Assembly: GCF_905171765.1 (NCBI RefSeq)
Contig: NC_053391.1
Coordinates: forward strand, 110,148,644 to 110,212,643
Direction: 5' to 3'
From: Bufo bufo
Lineage: Eukaryota > Chordata > Amphibia > Anura > Bufonidae
Length of the DNA: 64,000 bases
Made by a program: the position numbers and the translations under genes. The notes beneath the pieces are model-generated. The model saw nothing but the letters and a program-made list of their open reading frames with translations, did not search any database and was not told where the DNA came from. Shown here piece after piece: positions 1 to 10,548 of the stretch (its first letter is position 1; every line of letters starts with the position of its first letter).

Positions 1-3
1 ATT

Positions 4-122
4 GTCACTTCCGGTCCCGGAAGTGACGTCACCATTGGAAAGACAAAATATCATAATCAAAATGCAAAAAAAGGATATTTTGTCTTTCCAATGGTGATGT
101 CACTTCCGGGACCGGAAGTGAC
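4..122. repeat. Near-perfect inverted repeat (hairpin)
   Basis: Two arms of about 49 bases (4-52 and 74-122) are reverse complements with only a few mismatches, separated by a 21-base A-rich loop. Each arm starts with its own small palindrome around CTTCCGG. It looks like the end or the whole of a small foldback element cut by the window edge. I do not recognise the family. Confidence 0.8.
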
Positions 123-234
123 GATGACGTATCCCTTGGCGCCAAAAGCGCCATTTGCTTGGAAAAAAAAGCCACATGCTATATGTAAGTGTCCGTTCCT
201 AAAATATTTTTTATTCTGTTAATATTTTTACTGA

Positions 235-375
235 ACCTTGCTCCTGAGGAAGAGGTCTGTTATCCCCCGAAACGCGTTGAGCTACACCTGACTGATCTTA
301 TTAAAGGATTATACCAGAAGTACAGAGCGTTGGAGTGCTGTATATTCCATTAACCCTACGAGCGAGCCAGGCGAG
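235..375 (+). mobile_element. Penelope-type terminal fragment with hammerhead-like core
   Basis: The stretch contains CTGAGGA (244-250) followed 18 bases later by GAAAC (269-273) and then GCGTTGAG. This is the spacing of the CUGANGA...GAAA core of hammerhead ribozymes, which are known in the terminal repeats of Penelope-like elements. Downstream comes TTGGAGTGCTG, a phrase shared with two other candidate termini in this window (near 25600 and 39120). Helix II is weakly paired here, so activity is unlikely. The assignment to a Penelope terminus rests on the shared phrases and the family's known structure, not on an adjoining reverse transcriptase. Confidence 0.4.
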
Positions 376-999
376 GGAGGAGGTTGTTGTGGGTGTCTTG
401 AGCTTTATCCCACAGCACCCCTCCCTGGTGAAGTGAGTGTGGTGTCTCCCACCTGTCTTTTATGTTTTTAAAGCACTTTATATGGTTTTATGTATGCTAT
501 ATTAGATTGGACAACATAACCGGATGGTGGACAGTTCTACCATATGGTCACCGAATACTGATTATCTTACTATTTATTGGTAAGGGGCACTTATTGACAT
601 ATGATTTTACCATACAGCTATTTTATTCCCTAATAGTTTGGCGCCATTAGGTGAATCTTTTTTCTCTATTTCCTATATTGTTACTATATAGCGTTTCTGC
701 TTATAGTTTAACACCTTCGGCTGCCTTACTCTTCTTCGGTTTCTATTCTTTTATTATATGCCCTACAATAGGACATGTTCTCTTATTTTTAATACATTTA
801 TATCCACTCTGGCCTTTACCCTTGCCGCCCTGCGTCTATATCCTATATTTCCCTTCAAAGGAGTACAGGATTAAACCTCTTCTTTTTTTCCTAAACCCCG
901 ATTATGTGACTAAACCAGTCTCCACAGTCCCGGTTAGTTTGCAGTTAACACAATTAAAGACTTTCAATTATCCTTTCAGGTAGTGCCGTTAGCAGATAA
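376..999. other. Unassigned sequence
   Basis: No gene or repeat boundary recognised. Two open stretches (462-650 and 651-983) are rich in hydrophobic residues but have no recognisable domain, and the sequence is AT-rich and low in complexity. It may be the interior of a Penelope-like copy whose terminus lies at 235-375. Confidence 0.3.
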
Positions 1000-1445
1000 T
1001 AACGTACAGCAATTAGTCAATTGGCGCCATTTTAGTTAGTTTACAATTAATATGGTAAAGTCTTTCAGTTGGTCACCGGGTACCACCATTATCAGGTATT
1101 ATCACACATCAGTTAGTAAATTAGCTCTGTTACGGTTAATTTGCTATTAATGCAATGGAGTCTTTCAGTAATTCCGTTAGCAAGTGGTAGCACAGCGGCA
1201 ATTAATAAATTAACTCCCTCAAAGTTAGTGGTAAGTCTATTCTGTTAGTCATCTGGTACTACCATTACCAGTTGGTAAATAATCGCCCATTCAGTTAACT
1301 TAGCAATTAATGCAATGGAGTCTTTCAATAATCCCATTACCCGGTAATAGCACAGCAACAGTTAATAAGTTAGCACCATTAGAGTTAGTAATACATCCTT
1401 TCTGTTAAGCATCTGGTACTACCATTTCAGACGCCCGCAGTAAAT
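1000..1445. repeat. Degenerate tandem repeat, about 160-bp unit
   Basis: The phrase AATGCAATGGAGTCTTTCA occurs near 1149 and again near 1308, and CATCTGGTACTACCATT near 1250 and 1411, giving a period close to 160 bp. Weaker related phrases (AAAGTCTTTCAG near 1057, AAGACTTTCAATTATCC near 956) extend the array to the left. The unit is AT-rich with many short TTAG/GTTA words. No family recognised. Confidence 0.6.
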
Positions 1446-2528
1446 TAGCTCCAGGGGGCCCAGTAGTAAAGTTTCAGGCCGTCCAATATCATCTGTGACT
1501 GTGCGACCCTTTGCAGGGACCTCCGTCCATTACATAGGGGGGGGAAACATGAGAGGACTTCAAGGGAGAAGTACTATTTCTACAGCTCTCTGTTCCCGGC
1601 CATAAACCTCGGCCCCACATATATTTTGACTATTTAGGATCAGAGATAGCGCTGATAGGGCTATGTCATTTATCTTGCATCCCAACGTCTCCTCCTTTGT
1701 ATCCCCCTTAATTCCCCTTTTCTCCAGATGACATCTGTGTTAAATGTGTGGCGTCGATCAGATTTCTCTCCCATAACAGGGTTTCCCACCACAACGGCCG
1801 ATTTTTTTACTGGGATCCCTTAGCCCTTATATCCAGCTCCTGCACGTCTCACCTCATCGCAGACCTCACATACTGAAGGAGAAAAAAAACGATGAGCGGG
1901 AGGCAGGCGACTCCTGCCTGCAGGTGACAACCTGATTCTTGACGATCCAGTACCCTGCCGTCACCATCTCTCCACGTCCACGTCCAAGATAACCGAACCA
2001 CCAGCTCTTCTCATCAAGGTAAGGAAGGAGACCACAAGCCGCCAATAGCAGGAACACAGACGGGGGAGTCGGCACTTGTCTAAGCAGCGGAGTCGAGAAC
2101 GGCAGCCCATGGCAGCAGCTGTGGTTACTTCACTGCCGTCCCGGTGCAGGCGGGTAGGCGCCAACAGCTGTGAGGAAAGGGAGAAGCAGTCATCACCTAC
2201 GGTAGAGTCGGGACGATGGATCACGGCAGCGGCTACATCACAGCCGCCGAGGTGCAGGCGGGCCGGAGCTTATCAGCTGAGAGGGAGGAGCGCACGAGAC
2301 TAATTAAAGTCTTTACTTGGGGCTGGATTTTTTTTGGACTAGTAGTTAATTTTGTAGTGGGATCTACCAGTCCACACCCTTGCTCCAGGGGTTAGTGTCC
2401 ACACTGCAATAAAGGAAAGCTTAGGGGTAACACAAAAAAATAACTGGTTCTTTTTATGCTGCTTCCTCCAATCTCCTCCTTTTCCTTCCTCCTTCGCAGC
2501 TTCTTAGTCTCTGAACCAACGAGCGGTA
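1446..2528. other. Unassigned GC-moderate sequence
   Basis: No recognised gene. Open stretches on both strands between 1866 and 2303 overlap each other and have no domain. They contain inverted fragments such as CTGCCGTCCCGGTGCAGGCG against GCCGCCGAGGTGCAGGCG, a partial internal duplication of about 80 bp at 2105-2165 and 2220-2280. A pyrimidine tract ending in CAG (2470-2500) resembles a splice acceptor, but nothing convincing follows it. Confidence 0.3.
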
Positions 2529-2783
2529 GTGGCTATGCTTCTCCCACAAGATCGTAATCTTGAACATCACATGGAACATATGATAAAGCCCGACCCGGGT
2601 TTCGCTCCTGCTTCATCTGAGGCGTTTCAGTTTCACTTTTGGACATGGGCGGTATTTATCACTATGTTATATCCTCTAATTTTTTATGTCATTGCTAAAA
2701 ATGCCCTTATAACATTTCCTCGTTATTATGGACCTGTTTCCAGTATTGCTCAATCATTTAAATACTCATATGAATATATGTAA
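2529..2783 (+). CDS. Unrecognised 84-codon open frame
   Basis: An open frame beginning at a GTG (first ATG two codons later, at 2535) encodes a small protein with one strongly hydrophobic stretch near residues 37-58 that could span a membrane. It follows a pyrimidine-rich tract ending in CAG at about 2500, as a 3' splice site would, but no donor or partner exon can be shown. I do not recognise the protein. It lies between a Penelope-type terminus and a minus-strand Penelope body, so it may be non-functional element sequence. Chance open frame is the leading alternative. Confidence 0.15.
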   Translation: MAMLLPQDRNLEHHMEHMIKPDPGFAPASSEAFQFHFWTWAVFITMLYPLIFYVIAKNALITFPRYYGPVSSIAQSFKYSYEYM

Positions 2784-3439
2784 AACACTCATAAATAAAA
2801 TAAAATAGAACAATGCTCAAAGCTTTCTCTTCATTTACATGTTCGTCTGACTATGTTCAAAAATAGCAGTTCCATGTGAAGCGATACTCCTGAACGGATC
2901 AATATCCACATGATTGCCCCACATGGGCTACACGTGAATTCCTGGATACTAAGTATCCTGTAATAAAAATTAACACTAGTATAGGCTACATCAATCCCAT
3001 TGATGCGACAAGGTCCCGCATCGTTCTCTACACAGAGTGTCTCCACGTGTTCTCACCGCGATCCATATCATCCTCCCACAGGACGCCGCTATACAATGAG
3101 TAAAGAGCCCTGTATCCTCACTCTTTTATACTGATAGCTAGTACAGTCATTTTCTTTACTTCCCTCTATGCTCACTACCCTCCTGACTTTCCCTTGCAGC
3201 CTCAAATATCCCCCCTCCTTTTCCATAGATGTCACTCTTACGAGTTTAACATAAATTTGTCATATCGAACTATCATAATGCTATCTCCTGGTATTATGAG
3301 TACTATGTACCATAAGGCCAACCAAACTATAAAGCCCTTCTTTTTCTTTTAATTAGAAACTACCTCAGTACATGCAAACAGATTTTATATCCCACTCTAT
3401 ATTTAACCCATTGGGTTGTAATGTGTTCATATTATCAAT
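2784..3439 (-). other. Probable 3' flank of the minus-strand Penelope-like element
   Basis: AT-rich sequence directly after (on the minus strand) the stop of the GIY-YIG-containing frame at 3440. No second gene seen. By position it should be the untranslated 3' part and terminus of the Penelope-like copy, but I could not identify a clear terminus or target duplication. Confidence 0.3.
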
Positions 3440-4259
3440 CTATTCTGCCTCCTTTTTATTTATATATTTGACAGGGTCTCCCCCTCTCCATTTATTCCGT
3501 ACTAACTCTAACCCCATAAACTTTACACCCTCTGGATTCTTATTATGAACTTTCTTAAAATGTGCCGAAACTCTATGGGTCTCCAGACGCTTTTGGATGT
3601 TTCTTATGTGTTCACTGATTCTTATCTTTAGTTTCCTGAGTGTTCTTCCAACGTATTGGAGTTTACAGGAACACTCCAACACGTATATACTTTCACATGA
3701 TAGATGACCTTTTACTTTCAATTCTTTATTATTTGCCGTTGCAACCGTATTATTTCTGTTCATACTTCTTCTTTCTCCTTTCGGTCTGTTTTTACATCCA
3801 ACGCAGAGGCCGCACCATGTGAACCTGCCACTTATTGGTTGCGGTTCTCCTTTCTGCAGACAGCTATGAATGATCTTGTCTTTAATTGTTGGGGCTCGTT
3901 TAAATATAAATGGAGGTCTCTCTGGGATAGAATGGCACATCATGGAGTACCAAAAATAGTTATGATCTAAACAAAAATCAATGCAATCCAAAATGAAGCT
4001 CTTTTGGTTCTTTTCAAGTTCCTCATCTCTATCTAGATAATATTCTACCGCTGTCAGGCCTACTTCTTTCAGTATAATAGTGTACAGGGACGTCACGTCT
4101 ACTGTCACTAGGAACATATCAGCAGCAAAGGATTGTTGTTCTTTTAATATCTTCAGGACTTGCCCTGTATTTTTAAGAAAAGAGGGGGTTGTTTGTACAT
4201 AATTTTCCATCCCTGAAACTATAGGTCTTCATGGGGGGTTGACAGGGTCTTTTTGTGTA
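3440..4259 (-). pseudogene. Penelope-like element: RT fragment fused to GIY-YIG endonuclease (3' part)
   Basis: Read on the minus strand from the MITE junction at 4259, the frame first gives DPVNPP, a stop where the family has G, then RPIVSG, a conserved Penelope-like reverse transcriptase phrase. It continues into the open frame 4210-3440 (256 aa). Residues about 32-45 carry the RT palm motif VTVDVTSLYT with its catalytic Asp. After residue about 90 the frame jumps straight to the connector (SIPERPPFIFKRAPTIKD), so the RT motif C (YADD type) is missing through an in-frame deletion. A Cys pair (WCGLCVGC) and the GIY-YIG endonuclease segment IYVLECSCKLQYVGRT follow. Full-length family proteins are several hundred residues longer. 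The element copies itself by target-primed reverse transcription; this copy cannot. Confidence 0.85.
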
Positions 4260-4262
4260 TTA

Positions 4263-4738
4263 GGGCTCATGCACACGACAGTATTTTGCGTTCAGTATAC
4301 TGTCCGTTTTTTGAGTTCAGTATGCGGTACATATACTGAACCATTCATTTCAATGGTTCAGCAAAAAAAAAATGAAGTGTCTCTGTGTGCATTCCGTTTC
4401 AGTATTTCCGTACCATGAAAAGATAGAACATGTCCTATTCTTGTCCGCAAATCACGGTGCTTAGCTCCATTCAAGTCAATGGGTCCGCAAAAAAAACTGA
4501 ACACATACGGAAATGCATCCGTATGTCTTCCGTATCCGTTCCGTTTTTGCGGAACCATCTATTGAAAATGTTATGCCCAGCCCAATTCTTTCTATGTAAT
4601 TACTGTATAATGTATATGGCATACGGAAAAACGGAACAGAAAAACGGAAACACCACAGAAACAAAAAACGGAACAACGAATCTGTAAAAAATGGACCGCA
4701 AAACACTGAAAAAGTCATACGGTCGTGTGCATGAACCC
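4263..4738. mobile_element. TTA-flanked MITE (Harbinger-like), 476 bp
   Basis: Inverted ends GGGCTCATGCACACGAC and GTCGTGTGCATGAACCC are flanked by TTA on both sides (4260-4262 and 4739-4741). A 3-bp TWA duplication with such ends fits PIF/Harbinger MITEs. The interior is rich in words such as ACGGAA, TTCCGT and GGTCCG in inverted arrangement and can fold on itself. It interrupts the Penelope-like reading frame and abuts the next MITE, sharing one TTA. A relative at 26813-27293 interrupts the other Penelope copy. Confidence 0.85.
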
Positions 4739-4741
4739 TTA

Positions 4742-5707
4742 GGCCCCTTTCACACGGGCGAGTATTCCGCGCGGGTGCAATGCGTGAGTTGAACGCATTG
4801 CACCCGAACTGAATCCTGACCTATTCATTTCTATGGGGCTGTGCACATGAGCGGTGATTTTCACGCATCACTTGTGCGTTGTGTGAAAATTGCAGCATGC
4901 TCCTCTTTGTGCGTTTTTCACGTAACGCATGCCCCATAGAAATGAATGGGGTTGCGTGAAAATCGCAAGCATCCGCAAGCAAGTGCAGATGCGGTGCGAT
5001 TTTCACGCACGGTTGCTAGGTGACGATCGGGATGGGGACCCAATCATTATTATTTCCCCTTATAACATGGTTATAAGGGAAAATAATAGCATTCTGAATA
5101 CAGAATGCTTAGTAAAATAGGGCTGGAGGGGTTAAAAAAAAATAATAATAATTTAACTCACCTTAATCCACTTGTTCGCGCAGCCGGCATCTCTTCTGTC
5201 TTCATCTGTGAGCAATAGGACCTTTGATGACGTCACTACGCTCATCACATGATCCATTACCATATCATGTGATGGACCATGTGATGAATGCAGTGACATC
5301 ATCAAAGGTCCTATTGCTCACAGATGAAGACAGAAGAGATGCCGACTGCGCAAACAAGTGGATTAAGGTGAGTTAAAAATTTATTTATTTTTTTTAACCC
5401 CTCCAGCCCTATTGTACTATGCATTCTGTATTCAGAATTATATTATTTTCCCTTATAACCATGTTATATAATCTACACAACAACTAACCCAAACCTAAAC
5501 TTCTGTGAAGAAGTTCAGGTCTGGGTACCACAGTCGGTTTTTTATCACGCGCGTGCAAAACGCATTGCACCTGCGCGATAAAAACTGAACATCAGAATGC
5601 AATCGCAGTCAAAACTGACTGCAATTGCGTTCCTACTCGCGCGGGTTTGCCGCAATGCACCGGGACGCATCCAGACCTAATCCGGACACGCCCGTGTGAA
5701 AGAGGCC
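4742..5707. mobile_element. TTA-flanked MITE with long internal palindrome, 966 bp
   Basis: Inverted ends GGCCCCTTTCACACGGGCG and the complement ending CCCGTGTGAAAGAGGCC are flanked by TTA (4739-4741 and 5708-5710). The interior from about 5045 to 5470 is a long imperfect palindrome centred near 5256, with arms bearing AGCAATAGGACCTTTGATGA and its complement. It also has two copies of a TTATAACATGGTTATAAGGG module; a related copy lies in the element at 29662-31416. No coding capacity. Harbinger-like by ends and target site. Confidence 0.8.
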
Positions 5708-5710
5708 TTA

Positions 5711-5907
5711 GGGTATGAATTATTAAGGTAATCATATTTTCTCTTGTTTAAAATTTCCTGGTTTAATCCTCTATCTAATAGTTCTTTTAGTTCTTTCTTA
5801 TAGTTTATAACTGGATTCCCTTTTAATAGCTTATTTCCCCAGTTTCCTTTGACTAAACCAAAGCATCCTGGAAAGTATGGAAATACTGTAGAAATACACT
5901 CTGACAT
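5711..5907 (-). pseudogene. Penelope-like element: N-terminal RT region (5' part)
   Basis: The minus-strand frame contains ELLDRGLNQEILNKRKYDYL followed by NNSYPK, the region just before the Penelope-like RT phrase KDPVNPPGRPIVSG. That phrase resumes at 4259 on the far side of the two MITEs. The two segments therefore belong to one copy cut at a TTA by the insertions. Upstream of 5907 no further coding part of the element is recognisable, so the copy is 5' truncated or decayed. Confidence 0.7.
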
Positions 5908-7296
5908 CTGGAGCCGCTAACACATATGCAATCACTATATTAGAATTCCGAATTGGCTTACACATTCATATTCCAGGTTATAATGCAACCATACACAGGA
6001 ATTTCTCATCCTTCCTATTCTTACTAGTTTTTCATCCTAAAGGAGTTATTTCAAGAGTAATATAAAAAATTTAAATCAGACATCATATAGTACATGACAA
6101 TCTCTTTCTAACAAAGCTAAAACGAGCCCTGTACCTCACATGGATCCAGAGATCTTCCCATTCAGTGCTCCAATTGCTACATTTATATCAAGTTGCCGTT
6201 CAAGGGGAGCGTCCTTTCTGCTATAGCTCATGGGGACGTGTCCTTTCTGCTGCTCAGAAGGCATTTAAAGGATGAAACTAAGCGTGTGTGGCCATCTCAG
6301 GGAAAAGTACAAAGAAATATTTAAAAAAAAAACGACAGGTGGCGCTATACAGATACATTTAAGTGGCTATTCCAATTTTTCCTTACATACAATTACAAAA
6401 GTTTTAGATCCTGGTGCTAGTTTGAAATATAGAATATTTTTCATGGGACAACCCCTTTAATGCTTGTGGGGGCTACTATTATTTGGCAGCTAGGGTAGAA
6501 CTTTATATTGTCCAACCCTCTGTGTTTCCTCTGTTTTTGTCTCAATACAAAGGAAAATCCACAAACAACTTTTGCGGAAATTCAGGATTCTCCAGGACAA
6601 AGTAGTATGGTTGTTTAGGCATGTACAATAAGGAGCTATTTGCTAAAAAATGGACTGCATGGCAGGGTTATCAGAAATAGATAATCGCTGTACTAATGCC
6701 ATAAAACAACCACTTGCTGTAACCAAAAAGCACTTCAAGCATCAAAACGTTTGGAAGAAAATAATTCTTTTGGGGTGATCTGATATTCTAAGTACACACC
6801 TATACCACCTCCGCCTGTGTACACTTTCAACTCAAAATGGAGGAATCATTAAAACTTAACGTTTATCTGGATTGTTGAAAAATAAAGTGATGTCAAATGT
6901 GAAATAGTTTCAAAACATTGTGTCTCTCTCTGATGCATCGATCGTACCTTTATTCCCAGATCACATATTAGACCATTAAAGAGGTTAGGTATAATAACCT
7001 GTCCAACACATTTTGCTAGGTTTATCTAGCTCCTCAGGGGCTTATGTAAGCAGCATAGTAGCAGGTCTAAGGTCAGAGTGGCAGTGGCGAACTGCCATTG
7101 TTTGCTCACTCCTTTTATTCACTGTGATCCTCCGCTTTGGGGCATGTCATGCATAGCAGCCAGTCACTGCTTATTATGCGTTCCTGCCTCACCCAGTGTC
7201 ATGTGACTGATAATGGACACGGTTAGCCTGATTTAAGCCAGATTCATCAACTGAGATGTTTTAAAAGGTCCCCAAATAATAAATCCTACTCCAGTA
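5908..7296. other. Mostly unassigned sequence
   Basis: No gene recognised. At 6330-6460 there is the right end of a TTAA-type MITE: GGGACAACCCCTTTAA, with TTAA at 6457-6460; its left end was not found. The rest is AT-rich sequence without a recognisable repeat boundary. Confidence 0.4.
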
Positions 7297-7560
7297 AGGC
7301 CTCTTTCACGGTCCACGGTGACAAGATGGTCAGTGTTTCATCCGTGAGGATGTCCATGAAAGATCTGTGTTTGGTCAATGTGCCCATTTTTGTCCTCTGT
7401 GTGTCATCTGCATTCCATGGGCACCGCTAGCCTGAGAATTAATTTCTCGAGCATCTTCCATCAATGATTCATGAGTCCCACGGACCAAACATGGATTTCA
7501 TCCATGTTTTGGATGTGGTTTTCATGGACCCATAGACTATAATGTGTGTGAGGCATTTGT
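7297..7560. mobile_element. Degenerate Harbinger-like MITE
   Basis: Begins TAAGGCCTCTTTCACGG, like the CCTTTCACACGGG end of the MITE at 4742. The interior has diverged copies of the phrases CCATGGA/TCCATG and ends near GTGTGTGAGGC. No clean target duplication. Assigned by similarity of the left end only. Confidence 0.4.
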
Positions 7561-7612
7561 AATAATGGACAAAAATAGGGCAGGCTTCCGTGGTGTCACT
7601 GGGAAAACTACA

Positions 7613-8002
7613 TTTGACAAACACATAGGGCAACAGCACTCTGCAAACCAAAGGTAGAGTACAAAAGTATATTACATAGTAAATGCTATGCTAATAACTT
7701 AGAGATGCTTAGCAAATACATTTTGTACAAAATCATTTGAGCCCGTCTGCCGCACGCCAAGGCGATCTCTAATAAGACGGGTCCTAACAGACGGGCTCAA
7801 ATGATTTTGTACAAAATGTATTTGCTAAGCATCTCTAAGTTATTAGCATAGCATTTACTATGTAATATACTTTTGTACTCTACCTTTGGTTTGTAGAGTG
7901 CTCTTGCCCTATGTGTTTGTCAAATGTATATTTGCAGCCACACTGCGACGTGCACCTACGCATTGGGATGTGCTGACCCCCCTTTTTTGTGTTTTTTTTT
8001 TT
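7613..8002. mobile_element. Hairpin-bearing insertion with 18-bp target duplication
   Basis: The phrase GTSACTGGGAAAACTACA (one mismatch) occurs at 7595-7612 and 8003-8020, directly flanking the segment, as a target duplication made by retrotransposition would. Inside, arms of about 140 bases (7611-7750 and 7788-7926) are near-identical inverted repeats around a short GC-richer loop that itself pairs (GAGCCCGTCTG against CAGACGGGCTC). The right end after 7960 runs CCCCCCTTTTTTGTG then poly-T. The T-rich rather than A-rich 3' end is odd. A Penelope-type insertion with an inverted 5' partial copy is one explanation; the family is not identified. Confidence 0.65.
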
Positions 8003-8075
8003 GTGACTGGGAAAACTACAAATATACAAATGTTAGAATTGTGTTGATGTCCCAATATTTATGGACCTGACTGTA

Positions 8076-8715
8076 TATATAAAATAATAGATTAACTGCG
8101 AATGTGTCATTAGTTAAACATGATGCAGATGGCAATATATTAGACTGCCCTTTAAGACTGCGGCACAATAATTCTATACATAAATGTCACGACCGTAGAC
8201 AAGGAGACACACTTACACAGAGAGCGCTAACTGGAACCCAACCCACTGTCCCGGCCTACTTGCAGAGCAAGCACTAAGCGGCGAGTCCACAACTGGTCGA
8301 CCAGCCCTATGCTGGTAAGTGCAGAGAGCCAAATGCCAGGGGGCGTGGCTTATATGATGCATCACCAGGGGGCATGGCTTAAGTGACACATCACCAGGTG
8401 CATGGCTTAATCGGGACATCAAGAGGGGACATGGCCTGTAATGCTTCACCAAGGGGTGTGGCCTAGGCTGCACATCACCACATCACTGCCCATATGACAA
8501 AGCGCTACAGTGCCCGAGCTCCAGACTGCAGCTGTGGAGTTGGACAGGTAAGTTGGTGACAATAAAATAAGAGATTAACTTCAAATGTGTCAGCAGTTCA
8601 ACAAGATGCAGACGGCGATATATTAGACCTTCCTTTAATACTGCGGCACAGTAATTCTATATATGAATTAACAGATTAACTGGGATCGTGGCAGCAGGTG
8701 AACAAGATGCACACG
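8076..8715. repeat. 110-bp repeat units flanking a GC-richer insert
   Basis: A unit beginning AGATTAACTG, continuing ATGCAGAYGGCRATATATTAGAC and ending CGGCACARTAATTCTATA occurs at about 8088-8185 and 8569-8665, and a third copy starts at about 8669. Between copies one and two lies 8190-8560, which contains a short tandem of about 30 bp (GGGGGCATGGCTTA-type words, 8337-8470). I read this as an old tandem array interrupted by an insertion. Confidence 0.6.
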
Positions 8716-9135
8716 ATGATTACACTCAACCTGCACTGTCCCTGCAGTCTCCCTATGCTATCCCTACAGTGTCTAAAAACTCTCCCTACGATCTCCCTAC
8801 ATTGTCCCTGCACCGTCCCTGCTCTCTCTCTATCCAATATTCTACAATTAAAAGCAGAGACCGAGCATGAGGGGACTTTTTATAAGGCTGTGACATCACA
8901 GGGGATGTCTGTCTGCTGATTGGCTAGCTACAAGTGAGTCATATCACGTTCCTGGGCTTCTTTCACTTTGTAACACATGCAGCAGCTATTTTAGAAATAA
9001 AAGATTCCTTAACACAAAGCACAAAGAAATTCAGCTTTGCAGCAAATCTTTTTTTTTTCCCTAAACTTCGGGTCGAATTCCGCTTTAGATGCTTCTTTTT
9101 GCTTAACACTACTCAGCACATAGTATGTCTTTTTA
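8716..9135. mobile_element. Probable fragment of a GAGATGAGCGAAT-type hAT-like MITE
   Basis: CTCCCT-rich tandem words (8740-8830) are followed by a TGTGATGTCACAGGG-like block and CTGATTGGCT, then CTTCGGGTCGAATTCCGCTTTAGATGC. The same order of blocks (AATCAGCAGCCAGCC, GTGATGTCACAGCCCTATAAA) occurs just inside the left end of the hAT-like element at 28695. No terminal repeats or target duplication are visible here. Confidence 0.35.
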
Positions 9136-10060
9136 TCGTGCAAGTATGTTTATGTCAAGCATTATGATTATAGCTTCAGGTATTCCTTACATAAGTATGT
9201 ATATACAAGTTTCATTGCTCCACAATCTGTGGCCCTAGCCTGACAGTCTACAGCCTTCATGACACTTGTAATAATGTCTCACCAGCTGGAAAACTACGGG
9301 CGACAGATCACAGATGTAAATGTGTGAGGATATGCATTCCTATTTATGGCATCTTGCATCAGCACAACACTTGGGAAATTAAATTGCACATTTCAAATTG
9401 CACATTTCTTCTGTAGCAATAGAGGTTTTAGATAACCCTGCCTTGTAGGAATAGAATCAGGAAGGCACATTACAGTAAGGCTATATTCACATGGAAAAAC
9501 TGAAAAGTACACAAAGAAATCAGCTTCTGAAATCCAGGCTCTTTTTGTGGTGTATTCCTTTAATCAGCAGCATTTTCAGCTGCATAAACATGTGCAAAAT
9601 AAATAGCAAAAATAATATAATAAAAATAATAAAATAATAAAATAAAAAAAATCATATTGGAAGTGTATTTTGCAAAGATCAGCTAAAGCACTTTAAAGAC
9701 GTGATATATAAATTCTCAAAGGTTTTGAAAACAGCCAGTCTCAGTGAGTTACTTAGGCGGGCACAGGTAACCATTGCTGTGTGAATGCTGCTGTACCTGT
9801 ACAATTAAATTTCTTACATTCATTTGTAGCTCACCAATCTTGATCACATAATTTACATCTTCTTCAATCATATTAATCCCGGTGTCGCTAGTGCTAGTGT
9901 ACCGCTGCCTTCCAAAATAGACTCCATGAACATAACATCACTCAATGTTTTACATATATCTAGTGCCACAAAAAATCTGTGTATTGCTCTGCATCAAGCA
10001 TAAAGAGTCTGACAATGTTGTTTTCTCCCGCCAGGCTACCTTTCTCTTTCTCCATAAGTA
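9136..10060. other. Unassigned AT-rich sequence
   Basis: No gene or clear element. A run of AATAAAATAATAAAA words at 9600-9650 is simple repeat. TAAGGCTATATTCACATGG at 9476 resembles the beginning of TTA-type MITEs but has no matching end. Confidence 0.4.
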
Positions 10061-10548
10061 TATACACTGCCTGCGCAAAAAAAAAAAGCCGCCACCAAAA
10101 AAAAGCATGTTTCGATAAGCTTCTGCAATGTCACAAGATTTATTTCCACCCAGTATTGCATTAATTTTTCACCAAGATCTTGAATTGATAATGGTAGAGT
10201 CTGACTGCTGCGCAAAGTCTTCTCCAGCACATCCCAAAGATTCTCAGTGTGGTTAAGGTCTGGACTCTGTAGTGGCCAATCCATGTGTGAAAATGATGTC
10301 TCATGCTCCCTGAACCACTCTTTCACAATTTGAGCCCGATCAATCCTGGCATTGTCAACTTGGAATATGCCCGTGCCATCAGGGAAGAAAAAATCCATTG
10401 ATGGAATAACCTGGTCATTCAGTATGTTCAGGTAGTCAGCTGACCTCATTCTTGGAGCGCATACTGTTGCTGAACCTAGACCTGACCAATTGCAGAAACC
10501 CCAGATCATAGTACTGCCCCACAGGCTTGTACAGTAGGCACTAGGCAT
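10036..10548 (-). pseudogene. Tc1 transposase, C-terminal part (frameshifted)
   Basis: Continuation of the catalytic domain after the frameshift. [11 protein letters not shown] corresponds to the family's MVWG box. [11 protein letters not shown] contains the second catalytic Asp, and [15 protein letters not shown] the final Glu of the DDE triad. All three catalytic acidic residues are therefore still present across the two frames. The last residues read through into the terminal inverted repeat and past the element end, which shows the original stop has been lost or shifted. Confidence 0.85.

Noticed and set aside
2470..2783. 3' splice site followed by an exon
   Set aside because: The pyrimidine tract and CAG are plausible, but the open frame resembles nothing I know and no donor or second exon can be paired with it.
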